Part shown: in pieces, positions 1 to 8,625 of the stretch
Layout: every line of letters starts with the position of its first letter
Position numbering within the stretch: the stretch's first letter is position 1
From: Clostridiales bacterium
Lineage (GTDB): Bacteria > Bacillota > Clostridia > Lachnospirales > Lachnospiraceae
Reading direction: 5' to 3'
Assembly (NCBI GenBank): GCA_015655075.1
Contig: JAATFT010000052.1
Span: 1-45,837 of the forward strand
DNA: 45,837 nucleotides
The notes under the pieces: generated by a model
What the model was told of the DNA's origin: nothing
Databases searched by the model: none
The model's input: the letters and a program-made list of their open reading frames with translations, nothing else
Program-made: the position numbers and the translations under genes

Positions 1-136
1 ATAACCCATAATCCACCCCCTTATGGTTTCTCATTTGTAATACCGCCTGATTAAATTCGTCACATCCTGCGTTAAATTCGGACGCTTTTGTCTCCCCCTG
101 TTCCGGATTCAGTTTTATGTTGCTTCTATCTGCCAT
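1..136 (-). CDS. N-terminal part of an unrecognised small protein, cut by the window edge
   Basis: An open frame starts at the ATG at 136-134 and runs off the left edge, giving 45 codons. An AGGGGAC ribosome binding site lies about seven bases upstream, so the start is credible. The visible part is hydrophilic and probably helical, with no signal peptide. Its opening (IKLNPEQGETKASEF, then CDEFNQAVLQM) loosely recalls the first helix of WXG100/ESX-type proteins. The diagnostic WxG turn would lie beyond the edge, so that family is only a guess. A 17-bp palindrome sits just upstream. Confidence 0.45.
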   Translation of the reverse strand, partial: MADRSNIKLNPEQGETKASEFNAGCDEFNQAVLQMRNHKGVDYGL

Positions 137-159
137 AAGATCAGTCCCCTTTGTTTCAT

Positions 160-176
160 TGAGAGATTATCTCTCA
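160..176. promoter_or_regulatory. Perfect palindrome upstream of the first gene, possible operator
   Basis: TGAGAGAT-T-ATCTCTCA is a perfect 8-bp dyad around one central base, 24 bases upstream of the start codon at 136. Its size and place fit a repressor operator or a small leader hairpin. No cognate regulator is visible. Confidence 0.4.
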
Positions 177-396
177 TTCATCTGTTTTGTGTTTATTGTG
201 TGATTAACATATTTATATTTTACTATAAATTGTAAATATTTCAATAGGTTAAATGAATTATTTTCGCGGTATAAACTCTGAAAAAAATATTAGATAGTAA
301 CCAAACCCAAATGTTTAAACTCTGTCTAAAAAACGGTTAAAGATGACATCTTAGATTGGAGACACAGAAAAAAAACACTCTCTCCAGCTGACATTT

Positions 397-687
397 TTAT
401 TTTTCCTTGAACCTCCTGATAATCGCATAAATAATAAATAATACCAATGCCGGAATCAAGGTATACGAAATTGCAATTCCAATTTCGCTGTAACTCATAT
501 TCCATGATTTTATAATTAATTTTACAGCAACCAGATACAATCCATAAGATAAAGTAAATACCGTTAATATTACCGGTAATACTAATCCAAACCACTTTCT
601 TTTTCTGGTGCACAGTAATAACTGAAGTACTATAAACCATAACCAAGCTAATGGATTACTAAATACAAATACCAAAAAATTATACAT
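397..687 (-). CDS. Small hypothetical membrane protein
   Basis: 96 residues, very hydrophobic, with about three membrane segments (roughly residues 2-24, 32-57 and 72-90). Short basic linkers (TRKRK at about 28-32, RRFKEK at the end) suggest a cytoplasmic C-terminus. An AGGAG site six bases before the ATG at 687 supports the start. I do not recognise a family. It stands alone, about 260 bases from the gene to its left and 325 from the aldolase to its right. A second open frame over the same bases is a shadow. Role unknown. Confidence 0.6.
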   Translation of the reverse strand: MYNFLVFVFSNPLAWLWFIVLQLLLCTRKRKWFGLVLPVILTVFTLSYGLYLVAVKLIIKSWNMSYSEIGIAISYTLIPALVLFIIYAIIRRFKEK

Positions 688-1012
688 ATTCTACTCCTGA
701 TTCTAAATTTTAAATCGCAGCTTATCCAATGTACTTATCACCGCAGTAAACGGTTTTATAACTGTTTGTTATATACTGTATGCATTACTGTATGCATAGA
801 AAGCACCCTTCCTTGTGCTTTGATATGAACTATCTGGACAACTCAATCTAAACACAAAGCGGTGCTTTCTTGTCTTTATCTCTTCTTAAGCTTTCCTGCT
901 AAACTTCACGCCAGCGTAGTGGGGGCTACGTTTCCAAAATTGCGTCGCAGCCGCAAAGTGGGGTGCTCAGAACGGTGCAATGGTGTAAAAATACAAAGTA
1001 TTTTCACGCTGC
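688..1012. other. Non-coding stretch with two hairpins
   Basis: No credible gene. At 800-821 AAAGCAC and GTGCTTT form a perfect 7-bp stem with an 8-base loop. At 915-930 CGTAG and CTACG enclose a G-rich loop. The latter resembles the tip of the long hairpin at 7070-7234 but lacks clear long arms, so it may be a decayed copy. A third small stem (AAAATAC/GTATTTT) lies at about 987-1004, just after the aldolase stop on the minus strand, and may help end that transcript. Confidence 0.4.
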
Positions 1013-1888
1013 TTACCTATATAGATTGACTTTATCAGAAGCCTTAAATAAATCAATTTTATGGTACGCCGCCTCTTTTAAGACCTCAATACACGGAGGA
1101 TAAATTTGGTTTGGCTCGCGAATTTTTTTATCCTGTAATACTTCTCTGCATTTCTGATAAAAAGGATCTTTTATATCACTTGAAATATTAATCTTATTTA
1201 TACCATATTCCACAGCTTGTGCAATCTCGCTATCAAGATTTGCAGAGCCGCCATGTAACACAAGGGGGATTTTAACTTTTTCTTTAATCTTCTTTAATAA
1301 ATCGATACGAAGTTTCGGTTCCATATCTTTAGGATAAATGCCATGACATGTTCCGATTGCAATTGCTAATGCGTCAACGCCGGTTCCGGTAACAAAATCA
1401 ACTGCACTATCCGGATCGGTATAAATTATCTTGTCCGTTGATGTGCTGCGAGTCCAGCCTCCCTTAGAATCTACGGCGCCAATTGTCCCCAATTCACCTT
1501 CAACAGATACATTTACTGCATGAGCTGCCTCGCACACTTTCTTACTTATTGCCACATTTTCTTCAAAAGGTTTGCTGGATGCGTCAATCATTACAGACGT
1601 GTAACCGCATTGAATTGCTTCCATTACTTGTTCAAAAGATGCGCCATGGTCCAAATGAATACATACTGGAATATTTGCCTGATGAGCCTCTTCTATTACA
1701 TATTTAACAAAGGCCGGTTTTACAAAATGTAATTCATCCGGATGAATTGCGATAATAACCGGCGCTTTCTTTTCTTCACAGGCTTCTATAACACCCGTTA
1801 AAATCATATTACTAGAAGTATTAAATGCCGGAACTGCAAAATTATGCTCGTTTGCAACTGCCAGAATATCCTTCAGGTTCATTAACAT
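1013..1888 (-). CDS. Class II fructose/tagatose-bisphosphate aldolase family protein
   Basis: 291 residues, the usual length for the GatY/KbaY/FbaA class II aldolases. These are cytoplasmic zinc enzymes that reversibly cleave ketose bisphosphates (or related ketose phosphates) to dihydroxyacetone phosphate and an aldehyde. Visible motifs: HLDHG at 78-82 (catalytic Asp80, zinc ligand His81), IDAS at 101-104, VEGELG with Glu132, GTCHG with His182, and LHGGS with His212. GGAG lies about nine bases before the first ATG, better placed than for the internal Met3. It is the last gene of a leftward operon behind two permeases and a binding protein, so it probably acts on the imported sugar after phosphorylation. 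Sequence alone does not settle fructose versus tagatose versus another ketose. Confidence 0.9.
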   Translation of the reverse strand: MLMNLKDILAVANEHNFAVPAFNTSSNMILTGVIEACEEKKAPVIIAIHPDELHFVKPAFVKYVIEEAHQANIPVCIHLDHGASFEQVMEAIQCGYTSVMIDASSKPFEENVAISKKVCEAAHAVNVSVEGELGTIGAVDSKGGWTRSTSTDKIIYTDPDSAVDFVTGTGVDALAIAIGTCHGIYPKDMEPKLRIDLLKKIKEKVKIPLVLHGGSANLDSEIAQAVEYGINKINISSDIKDPFYQKCREVLQDKKIREPNQIYPPCIEVLKEAAYHKIDLFKASDKVNLYR

Positions 1889-1924
1889 AATAACTCACTC
1901 CTTTTAACCTTCCCAAATAATTAT

Positions 1925-2761
1925 TTATCCTTTTACTGCGCCAGCAGACATTCCGGCAATGAAATAACGTTGGAAGAATAAGAATAATATCAAAACAGGT
2001 AATGAACCTAAAAAGCTCATCGCCATCATCTGGCTCCAATCATAAGTATGCTCACCCATAAGCAGGTTAATTCCAACAGGTACTGTACGCATATTATTGG
2101 TCTTGGTCAATACCAAAGCAAATAAATACTCATTCCAAGCCTGCATGAATGTATACATACCCACAGCTACAAGTCCGGGTACTGAAATAGGCACCAATAT
2201 CCTCCAAAGTGCAGTGAACCTCGAACCGCCGTCAATCCTCACCGCCTCATCCAAATCTGTCGATAACGTATTGAAATATCCCGTAGTCATAAGAATACAA
2301 TATGGTAATGTAAATATCAAATATGTCAATATTAATGCCCAATAAGTATTGAACAGCTTCATTGTTACAATCAGGCTCATATATGGAATCAGCAAGACAA
2401 TCGGCGGGATGGCCTGTACACTAATAATAATCGTATTGATCAGACCCTTTAAAGGAAAATCAAAACGGCTAAAACCGTATGCGGCCATTATACCAATAAC
2501 TAACGTCAATGCAACCACTATAAATGAAATGCAATAACTGTTAATAAAAAATCGTACCTTTTCAGGATTGGACAGAATTGCGATATAAGAGTCAAAGCTA
2601 AATGAGAAATCGATAAAAGTCGGCGGCCAGGCAAAAACTTGTACATTCGATTTAAATGATGATAAAATCATCCACAATACTGGAAAGCCAGCATATAGAG
2701 CACCTAGAATTATAAATATGCTTAAAATAATTTTCATGGATTTTTTTTGACTTCCTACCAT
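1925..2761 (-). CDS. Carbohydrate ABC transporter permease, MalG type
   Basis: 278 residues with six predicted membrane segments. The cytoplasmic EAA loop (DEAVRIDGGSRFTALWRI, about residues 172-189) docks the ATPase in this family. The C-terminus ...MSAGAVKG is typical of MalG-like permeases. Its start lies three bases after the MalF-type gene stop and its GAGG site is inside that gene's end, so the pair is translationally coupled. No ATPase is encoded nearby. Such clostridial sugar importers usually share a distant MsmX/MsmK-type ATPase. Substrate unknown, probably a mono- or small oligosaccharide judging by the neighbouring kinase and aldolase. Confidence 0.92.
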   Translation of the reverse strand: MVGSQKKSMKIILSIFIILGALYAGFPVLWMILSSFKSNVQVFAWPPTFIDFSFSFDSYIAILSNPEKVRFFINSYCISFIVVALTLVIGIMAAYGFSRFDFPLKGLINTIIISVQAIPPIVLLIPYMSLIVTMKLFNTYWALILTYLIFTLPYCILMTTGYFNTLSTDLDEAVRIDGGSRFTALWRILVPISVPGLVAVGMYTFMQAWNEYLFALVLTKTNNMRTVPVGINLLMGEHTYDWSQMMAMSFLGSLPVLILFLFFQRYFIAGMSAGAVKG

Positions 2762-2764
2762 TTA

Positions 2765-3664
2765 CTATTCCCTCGCTTTCCTTTGTTGTTTCACATAGAA
2801 AATGGCCAATATAATACATACAATTAATGCAATAACGGCAGCTGTCGATGCCAGCGAATATTGACTGCTGTTGAATGCATATTTATAAATATATATGCTT
2901 ATTGTTTCTGTAGTACGGACCGGTCCTCCTCCTGTTAACATCCAAATAACAGCGAAAGACTGTATCGTCCAAACAATATCCAGCATTCCTATACTAATTA
3001 AAATTGGTTTCACCTGTGGTATTGTAATATAAATAAACCGTTTCCATGCACCCGCGCCATCAAGTGCTGAACTTTCATATAGATCTTCTGATACGCCCTG
3101 CAATCCCGCCAATATACTAATCATATAAAACGGATAACCGCTCCATATATTAACAAAAGTAATTGCCGCCAATGCATATGTGCGGGAGCTAAGCCATTCA
3201 GAATCCTTTGTAGCCAAATTAACAAATTGGAATAAATAGTTAATAATTCCTTGAGGTTGCAGCATTAATTTCCATAAAATAGCAATTACGGAGGCAGTAA
3301 ACATCCAAGGAAGTACATATATAATTCGGAATATATATTTTGTTTTTGTCTTGAAATATTTTGTATTCAAAAGTAATGCAAAGCACATGCCAATTGTTAT
3401 ATGCGCTATTACACTGGCAATTACAAAAATGGCAGTATTTTTAATTGCCGACCAAAATATACTATCAGTTAAAATGGTAACATAGTTGGAAAATCCTACA
3501 AATACCGGTTCTTTAACCACAATAGCATTATTAAAGAATGAATATTGGATTACCAAAAAAATTGGAATAACCAACAGAACAAGCATCAAAATTACTGTTG
3601 GTGAAAGAAATAAATACGGAGTAATGAATTTCACAAAAGGTCCTTTGGTTTTTGCTTTTTTCAT
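2765..3664 (-). CDS. Carbohydrate ABC transporter permease, MalF/UgpA type
   Basis: 299 residues with six membrane segments. The EAA loop (ESSALDGAGAWKRFIYITIP, about 197-216) marks an inner-membrane sugar permease, the heterodimer partner of the MalG-type protein downstream. A basic N-terminus (MKKAKTKG) precedes the first segment. A GAGAGGG site lies about seven bases before the ATG. The gene sits 135 bases after the binding-protein gene in the same operon, the standard binding protein, MalF, MalG order. Confidence 0.92.
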   Translation of the reverse strand: MKKAKTKGPFVKFITPYLFLSPTVILMLVLLVIPIFLVIQYSFFNNAIVVKEPVFVGFSNYVTILTDSIFWSAIKNTAIFVIASVIAHITIGMCFALLLNTKYFKTKTKYIFRIIYVLPWMFTASVIAILWKLMLQPQGIINYLFQFVNLATKDSEWLSSRTYALAAITFVNIWSGYPFYMISILAGLQGVSEDLYESSALDGAGAWKRFIYITIPQVKPILISIGMLDIVWTIQSFAVIWMLTGGGPVRTTETISIYIYKYAFNSSQYSLASTAAVIALIVCIILAIFYVKQQRKARE

Positions 3665-3799
3665 TTTATTCCCTCTCCATCTGCATAAATTTTAAATTTT
3701 TTAGAAGTGGGATCTTGTAAAACTAAATGACCCCACTTCATATAAGTATAAAGTGACAGATTGAAAAACTTAATGATTCATAAAAGCTACCGCCCTATA

Positions 3800-5140
3800 C
3801 TATTTATAAATTTCATCAATAGCATCCTGAACGTTTTGCAGATAAGAATCTACATCAACATCACCATCCATGTACGGGATTAACTCATTAATGTAATCTG
3901 TCATGAATGTATTAGCATCTTTCATGCAAATGAAGTCGTTAATCGGATAGCCGTTCTGATACATAATATATACATCCAGGAATACCTGATCAGCATCACC
4001 ATAATCAGGTTCCGCCGATGCGCTGCCCGGAAATGCTGACTGTGTAACAGCTAAATCCGCATTTACATCTGCATTAAAAAGATACTCAAGGAATTTCATA
4101 GCTTCCGCTTTGTGTTCACTATTCTCTGTAATGCCGACTGCCCAGCTGGCATAGCACATTCCGCTCTTATCAGCGTAATCATCCTTTACAGGAACAGCCG
4201 CTGCAGCAATGTTCATGTCCGGAGCATCTTTTCTATATGATTGCAATGTTGCCATAGAGTTAATAACAAATGCCAACTCACCACTGCTAAATTTAGAAGT
4301 CATATCTGCTTCTGTCAAAGAGCTCATACCAGGATAAAGATACCCGGCATCATTCAAGCCTTTCATGAATTCAGCAAATGTCTTTAAGCCTTCATTACCT
4401 GCTATCTTATAAGCTCCGGTATCATCCTTTATACCAATGCCGGAAGCCCATGCAAAGCCCATATAGGTATTCTGAATTCCTGAAGGAGACGTTGTGTCAA
4501 GATTTAATGCAAACGGATAGTAACCCTTGGCTTTAATAATCTCGCAATCAGCCTGGAATTCACTCCATGTCTTTGGCAGTTCGGTAATACCACAGTCATT
4601 TAAAATATCCATATTGGCAAACATAGGATATGCATAGTTTACTACCGGCAGACAATATGTTGTATCATCTATCTGCCACTGACTGTTAATATTAGACTGA
4701 TCATAGCCGTCAGCTGCCAAAAGTGCGCTCATATCGGTAAGAATTCCCTGAGTAGCAAAATCGTAAACCCAGCTGCCGTCAACGCTTACCAAATCGGCTA
4801 CCGTACCGGTAGTTGAACCGGATACTATTTGTGTCTTTGTATCAGCAAACGGTGCGCTCAGCAACTCAACTTTAATACCTGTTTCCTTATAGAAATTGTC
4901 ACATATATTCTGTACATAACCTTCTGGACATTCCACAGCCCACCATTGCTGGAATTCAAGTGTAATACCTGTATCCTTTACAGTTGAAGTATCTGCTGTT
5001 GAATCTTGTGTTGCGCTTTCTTTTGTCGTGCTTTCTTTTGTTGCGTCTTCTGTGCCAGTAGAATTTGAAGAACCACAAGCTGTCACAGAAAAGACCATAA
5101 CGAATACAATAAGAACAGCTAAAATTCTTTTCATTTTCAT
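3800..5140 (-). CDS. Carbohydrate ABC transporter solute-binding lipoprotein
   Basis: 446 residues, family 1 extracellular solute-binding protein. The signal peptide ends in a lipobox (FSVTAC) with the lipidated Cys at 22, followed by a Ser/Thr-rich linker and the mature domain beginning near FQQWW. It should be anchored outside the membrane and hand sugar to the two permeases downstream. The start is supported by GGGAGG six bases before the ATG. A consensus promoter lies upstream (5256-5284). The operon runs on to the class II aldolase, suggesting import of a sugar that enters glycolysis through ketose phosphate cleavage. Confidence 0.93.
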   Translation of the reverse strand: MKMKRILAVLIVFVMVFSVTACGSSNSTGTEDATKESTTKESATQDSTADTSTVKDTGITLEFQQWWAVECPEGYVQNICDNFYKETGIKVELLSAPFADTKTQIVSGSTTGTVADLVSVDGSWVYDFATQGILTDMSALLAADGYDQSNINSQWQIDDTTYCLPVVNYAYPMFANMDILNDCGITELPKTWSEFQADCEIIKAKGYYPFALNLDTTSPSGIQNTYMGFAWASGIGIKDDTGAYKIAGNEGLKTFAEFMKGLNDAGYLYPGMSSLTEADMTSKFSSGELAFVINSMATLQSYRKDAPDMNIAAAAVPVKDDYADKSGMCYASWAVGITENSEHKAEAMKFLEYLFNADVNADLAVTQSAFPGSASAEPDYGDADQVFLDVYIMYQNGYPINDFICMKDANTFMTDYINELIPYMDGDVDVDSYLQNVQDAIDEIYK

Positions 5141-5195
5141 GTTTGTCCTCCCTTTAAAATTAATTATAACATTATTGATCCACGGCCATGGATTT

Positions 5196-5254
5196 GTTTA
5201 CTTATACTAAATGCAATTGATCTCGTAAAAATCATTTGTATAAGTGATATAAAC
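5196..5254. promoter_or_regulatory. Imperfect inverted repeat in the leader of the sugar operon, probable operator
   Basis: Arms 5196-5213 and 5233-5254 share GTTTA and ACTTATAC(t)AAATG in opposite orientation. The pair lies immediately downstream of the -10 box of the leftward promoter, a typical place for repressor binding. No regulator gene is adjacent, so the controlling protein is unknown. Confidence 0.45.
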
Positions 5255-5255
5255 A

Positions 5256-5284
5256 ACTATATCTTAATTTCTTTTGTTTGTCAA
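5256..5284 (-). promoter_or_regulatory. Sigma-A-type promoter of the sugar transporter/aldolase operon
   Basis: On the minus strand TTGACA (5284-5279), a 17-bp spacer and TATAGT (5261-5256) form a near-perfect vegetative promoter. The expected start is near 5249, giving a leader of about 110 nucleotides before the binding-protein gene. Confidence 0.75.
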
Positions 5285-5579
5285 CAAAAACGAACAATTT
5301 TATGAAAAATAATTTCCTGGTAGGTAAACATGTTAAATAAAAATACTATTTTCTCTAGTGTTTACATTAAAATGTACAAACAAAAATGCAATTTGTTTTT
5401 AACGGACATCTATAATCAAACATTTAAACGTTATATTATTTTGCTTTTCGCGAGTTTTAATAGGTGTTTGAAATTTTATTTCATGTCTTTTAGTACATGT
5501 TTACCGTAGAACTGTCTGTTTTTAAATGTTTTACATATTTCATGTGCATCTTTCAATCCACATTATTTTTTATATAATG

Positions 5580-5611
5580 TTGTTGATTTTCAACAATTAT
5601 TATATTATAAT
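5580..5611 (+). promoter_or_regulatory. Promoter of the kinase gene with an overlapping operator palindrome
   Basis: TTGATT (5583-5588), a 17-bp spacer and TATAAT (5606-5611) form a good promoter, with an implied 250-nucleotide leader before the kinase gene. The perfect dyad TTGTTGA-TTT-TCAACAA (5580-5596) covers the -35 box, so a repressor bound there would block transcription. The rest of 5285-5867 is AT-rich with no gene seen. Confidence 0.6.
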
Positions 5612-5867
5612 TGCATAAGGCCTCGTCAAAACCCTGATTGCTTAATGTTACAGCGGCAAGCCATACCCCGCAAATCTATATAAAGAGTATGCAGAGTTTT
5701 ACTCATGGCTATACATTTATATAAGTAATTTTTTATTGATCTGGTTACTTAAATATATCATTACCGGAGTAAAAATTTATATTAATTGCAAAACAAATCC
5801 AGTAAGAAATACAAATTTAAAAAGTTTTACAAATGCCTAAAATATAATATATCCAGGAGGGAAAATA

Positions 5868-7073
5868 ATGGGAGAAAAAATTGCATTGGGATTTCATACT
5901 TGTATAGACTATGAGTTAACGTGGGATGACGTTATCATAAAAGACTTAATAAAAAAATATAATATTTATGACGGAGAGATAACTACAGACCTCCTTATTG
6001 ATTCAGAACGCACATTAATAATCGCTATTTTAGGACATATGAAACAAAATATCGGCGGCGAAATGATTCCGTCAGATTCAAAAATCATTGAAGATTTCGC
6101 GGAGCGCTTTCAGTATAATATTACAGTAGGCGGAACCGCAACACGTGCCGCCTTATCAATCCAAAAGCTTGGTTATAGCAGCGCTATTCAAATATGCTGT
6201 TTCAATGAACATATTCAACGTCTTCTCCCTAAAGAGGTACATTATTATTCCAGTGTAGGTGAAGGCCAAAAAACTGTATATCCACATGTCGTTTTACAGT
6301 ATCCGGCCAATTTGCATATTTGTATTAATGATATTGATTTTACTACTTCTCGTCCAAACCGTATAATGTTTTCCCGGGATATTGACAGTTTAAATATACA
6401 AATATCTGAAGATTTTGCTCCATATATTAAAAATGCGGAAGTATTTTTAATATCATGCTTTAGTGAAGTATTAGATTTTGAAATATTAAAAGATCGCATG
6501 GTAAAAACCCAAAATCTGCTTAAGCATTTACCACAAAATGCATTGGTTGTTATGGAAGACGGTTGTTATGTTCAAAAAGAATATCGTTATTACGTTCATC
6601 AAACATTACAGCCAATTATTGATATTCTCAGCATGAACGAAGATGAACTACAAGATTATGTGGGACATAGAATTGACATTTTAAATCCATCAGAAGTTGC
6701 CGAAGCTATCAAAAATGTTTATACTCGTACAAACATACCTATTATTTTAGTTCATTCGGCTGCTTGGGCGCTTGCTTATGGCAAGAGTCCAGGTTTCCTT
6801 CATAACGCATTAGAAGGCGGAATTGCTATGGCTTCTACTCGCTATAGATTAGGTGATAATTTTGGCCTCAAGGAATATGAGGAAACAAAATTATTGCCAA
6901 ACCACAAAAGCAGTATCGATTTCTGTGAATCTATTCATAATATACTTAACGACAACATTTATTGTATCCCTTGTAAAGATCTTGATTTTGTTAAAAATCC
7001 AACGACTGTCGGACTGGGTGATTTTTTTGCCGGTGGTTTATTACCCGAATTAGTTCTCGAACGCCGTAACTAG
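5868..7073 (+). CDS. ADP-dependent phosphofructokinase/glucokinase family sugar kinase
   Basis: 401 residues of the ribokinase-superfold ADP-dependent kinase family, best known from archaeal ADP-glucokinase and ADP-phosphofructokinase (about 450 residues), so this is somewhat short. Seen: a glycine motif GGTATRAAL at 88-96, the family's NxxE metal motif NEDE at 257-260, and the C-terminal GLGDFFAGG with presumed catalytic base Asp385. AGGAGGG lies seven bases before the ATG. It is transcribed away from the binding protein/permease/aldolase operon. The natural reading is that it phosphorylates the imported sugar or sugar phosphate before the aldolase splits it. ADP use and substrate are inferred from family membership. 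The stop codon lies inside the long hairpin at 7070-7234. Confidence 0.72.
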   Translation: MGEKIALGFHTCIDYELTWDDVIIKDLIKKYNIYDGEITTDLLIDSERTLIIAILGHMKQNIGGEMIPSDSKIIEDFAERFQYNITVGGTATRAALSIQKLGYSSAIQICCFNEHIQRLLPKEVHYYSSVGEGQKTVYPHVVLQYPANLHICINDIDFTTSRPNRIMFSRDIDSLNIQISEDFAPYIKNAEVFLISCFSEVLDFEILKDRMVKTQNLLKHLPQNALVVMEDGCYVQKEYRYYVHQTLQPIIDILSMNEDELQDYVGHRIDILNPSEVAEAIKNVYTRTNIPIILVHSAAWALAYGKSPGFLHNALEGGIAMASTRYRLGDNFGLKEYEETKLLPNHKSSIDFCESIHNILNDNIYCIPCKDLDFVKNPTTVGLGDFFAGGLLPELVLERRN

Positions 7074-7234
7074 TGTGCTGACAAGTTGATACTTGGACTA
7101 ATGGCGTAGAATGGATTTTCATTCTGCGAGGCGGAGGAATGAGACGTAGCGGTGGCTACGTCGATTGACGGCAACGAAGCAGATGGAAATTCAGGCAAGC
7201 CATTAGACAAGATATCAACTTGCCAGTACACTAG
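7070..7234. repeat. 165-bp long imperfect palindrome (hairpin element A)
   Basis: The outer arms CTAGTGTGCTGACAAGTTGA and the reverse complement of 7215-7234 agree at all but two or three positions. Pairing resumes inward (CTAATGGC) up to a tip ACGTAGcggtgGCTACGT. The left end supplies the stop codon of the kinase gene. The outer 16 bp recur at 16155-16193, and the overall plan recurs with unrelated arms at 24149-24310. It could be a 3'-end RNA structure or a non-autonomous palindromic insertion. Confidence 0.7.
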
Positions 7235-7301
7235 ATTTTCTCAAAATTAATTGTAGTTCTATAAGCAATATAAACAAAGGCAGGAAAAGAATCCGCAGGC
7301 T

Positions 7302-7320
7302 TAGAGTGTGTTTGAAAAAT
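7302..7320. repeat. Short dispersed repeat, copy 1
   Basis: TAGAGTGTGTTTGAAAAAT matches 16191-16209 at 18 of 19 bases. Both copies lie on the right side of a CTAGTGTAC-type palindrome. Here it sits inside a looser stem (GGCAGGA at 7279-7285, TCCTGCC at 7331-7337) between the kinase and lyase genes. Confidence 0.5.
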
Positions 7321-7391
7321 CATTGCGGCCTCCTGCCCGGCCCGTCAACTGTGGCATGGATTTTTGTCATATGACCGTTACTTAGTCCAAT

Positions 7392-8591
7392 TTATTGAAA
7401 CACTTCCAATGCCTGAAGAAAATCTTTAATCAAATCTTCCGGTTCCTCTATCCCTGCCGAAATTCTCATAAGTCCTATAGAAATACCCATTTTTTTAAGA
7501 TTTTCCTCATCTACATGATGATGGGAAGATAATAACGGATAAGATAAAGTAGTTCTGACTCCACCTAATGTAGGTGCATAATGAGCTAAATTCAATCGAT
7601 TCATAAATGCATTGATTTTTTGTCTGTCCGCAGGCATTTCAAAGCTTAACATACCGGTACTAAGCTCTTTACCTGTAAATAACTTTTCAGCCAGGACTGC
7701 CTGGGAATTGGTTTCAACCGACGGATGATTTACTTTAAGAACTGCCGGGCATTTGTCCAATGCTTCCGCTAACAAAGCAGCATTTTTCATTTGTTTTTTC
7801 ACACGTAAATCTATGGTTTTTATACCGCGGAAAACCTGCCAGGATGCAAATGGCTCTGCACTGGTTCCGGTTAACATTCTGATTGTATGAATCGTTTCAA
7901 ATAATCCATGGTCATTCACAGTAATAGACCCGGCTAAAGCATCACTATGGCCATTCATAAACTTTGTCAGGCTGTTAATTACAATATCCGCACCTAAAGT
8001 CATCGGCTTGACTGCAATCGGCGTCGTAAAAGTATTATCTACCATTAATAATGCATTTCCGGCATGGGCTATTTTTGCTAACTCTTCAATATCAGCTAAA
8101 ATATCCGTTGGATTGCTTACCACTTCCGTATAAATCATTCTGGTATTTGGCTTCATTGCTGCTTCTACCGCCTCCAGATTTCTAAAATCCGCAAATTCAA
8201 TTTCCACACCCATTTTTGTAACTAAGGTTACAATTGCATCATAGGTCTCACCATAAATATTAATATTGGCCATTAAATGGTCTCCCGGTTGAAGCAGCGC
8301 AAAGTATGTCGTTGTAATCGCACCCATACCGGAGGAAAAAATGAGAGTCTCTTTTCCTTGTTCCAAAAATGATACAGCTTCTGCTAAGGATGTACGGTTT
8401 GGGTTCCTTGTTCTAATATACGTAAAACCTTTTGTATCATATGTATTGCTTACATCCTCTAAATCCCCCATTGTAAAAGCGGAAGTCAGCCAAATCGGAA
8501 GTCCTTCCGGTTTTAAACTGCATCCGTGAATATCGTCACCCTGGTATAATAGTTCTGTTGCCTCACTAAAATCCATGTTCATCTCTTTCAT
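7392..8591 (-). CDS. Cys/Met metabolism PLP-dependent lyase (cystathionine gamma-synthase/lyase family)
   Basis: 399 residues, full length for this fold-type I family. Seen: YIRTRNPNRTSL at 58-69 (phosphate-binding Tyr/Arg of the neighbouring subunit), SSGMGA at 86-91, Tyr113 in NIYGETYD, Asp185 in MVDNTFTTP, and the PLP lysine Lys210 in NSLTKFMNGHSDALAG. The Cys usual in specialised methionine gamma-lyases after NxYG is absent (Glu here), so cystathionine, cysteine or homocysteine cleavage is more likely. AGGAG precedes the ATG. A MerR-type promoter lies directly upstream and a MerR regulator is the next gene, so expression is probably induced by a metabolite of the linked amino-acid module. 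Confidence 0.88.
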   Translation of the reverse strand: MKEMNMDFSEATELLYQGDDIHGCSLKPEGLPIWLTSAFTMGDLEDVSNTYDTKGFTYIRTRNPNRTSLAEAVSFLEQGKETLIFSSGMGAITTTYFALLQPGDHLMANINIYGETYDAIVTLVTKMGVEIEFADFRNLEAVEAAMKPNTRMIYTEVVSNPTDILADIEELAKIAHAGNALLMVDNTFTTPIAVKPMTLGADIVINSLTKFMNGHSDALAGSITVNDHGLFETIHTIRMLTGTSAEPFASWQVFRGIKTIDLRVKKQMKNAALLAEALDKCPAVLKVNHPSVETNSQAVLAEKLFTGKELSTGMLSFEMPADRQKINAFMNRLNLAHYAPTLGGVRTTLSYPLLSSHHHVDEENLKKMGISIGLMRISAGIEEPEDLIKDFLQALEVFQ

Positions 8592-8625
8592 AATAAAAAC
8601 AACTCCTTTACTATTTTATTTACTT

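Noticed and set aside
326..646. 106-codon minus-strand open frame
   Set aside because: It overlaps the small membrane protein at 397-687 in another frame and lacks a ribosome site; the latter has AGGAG at good spacing.
5843..5848. Perfect TATAAT just before the kinase gene
   Set aside because: Transcription would start inside the ribosome binding site and no -35 box lies at 16-19 bp; the boxes at 5583-5611 are better.
7070..7234. Insertion sequence or CRISPR
   Set aside because: No transposase frame, no target duplication that I can see, and no regularly spaced direct repeats.
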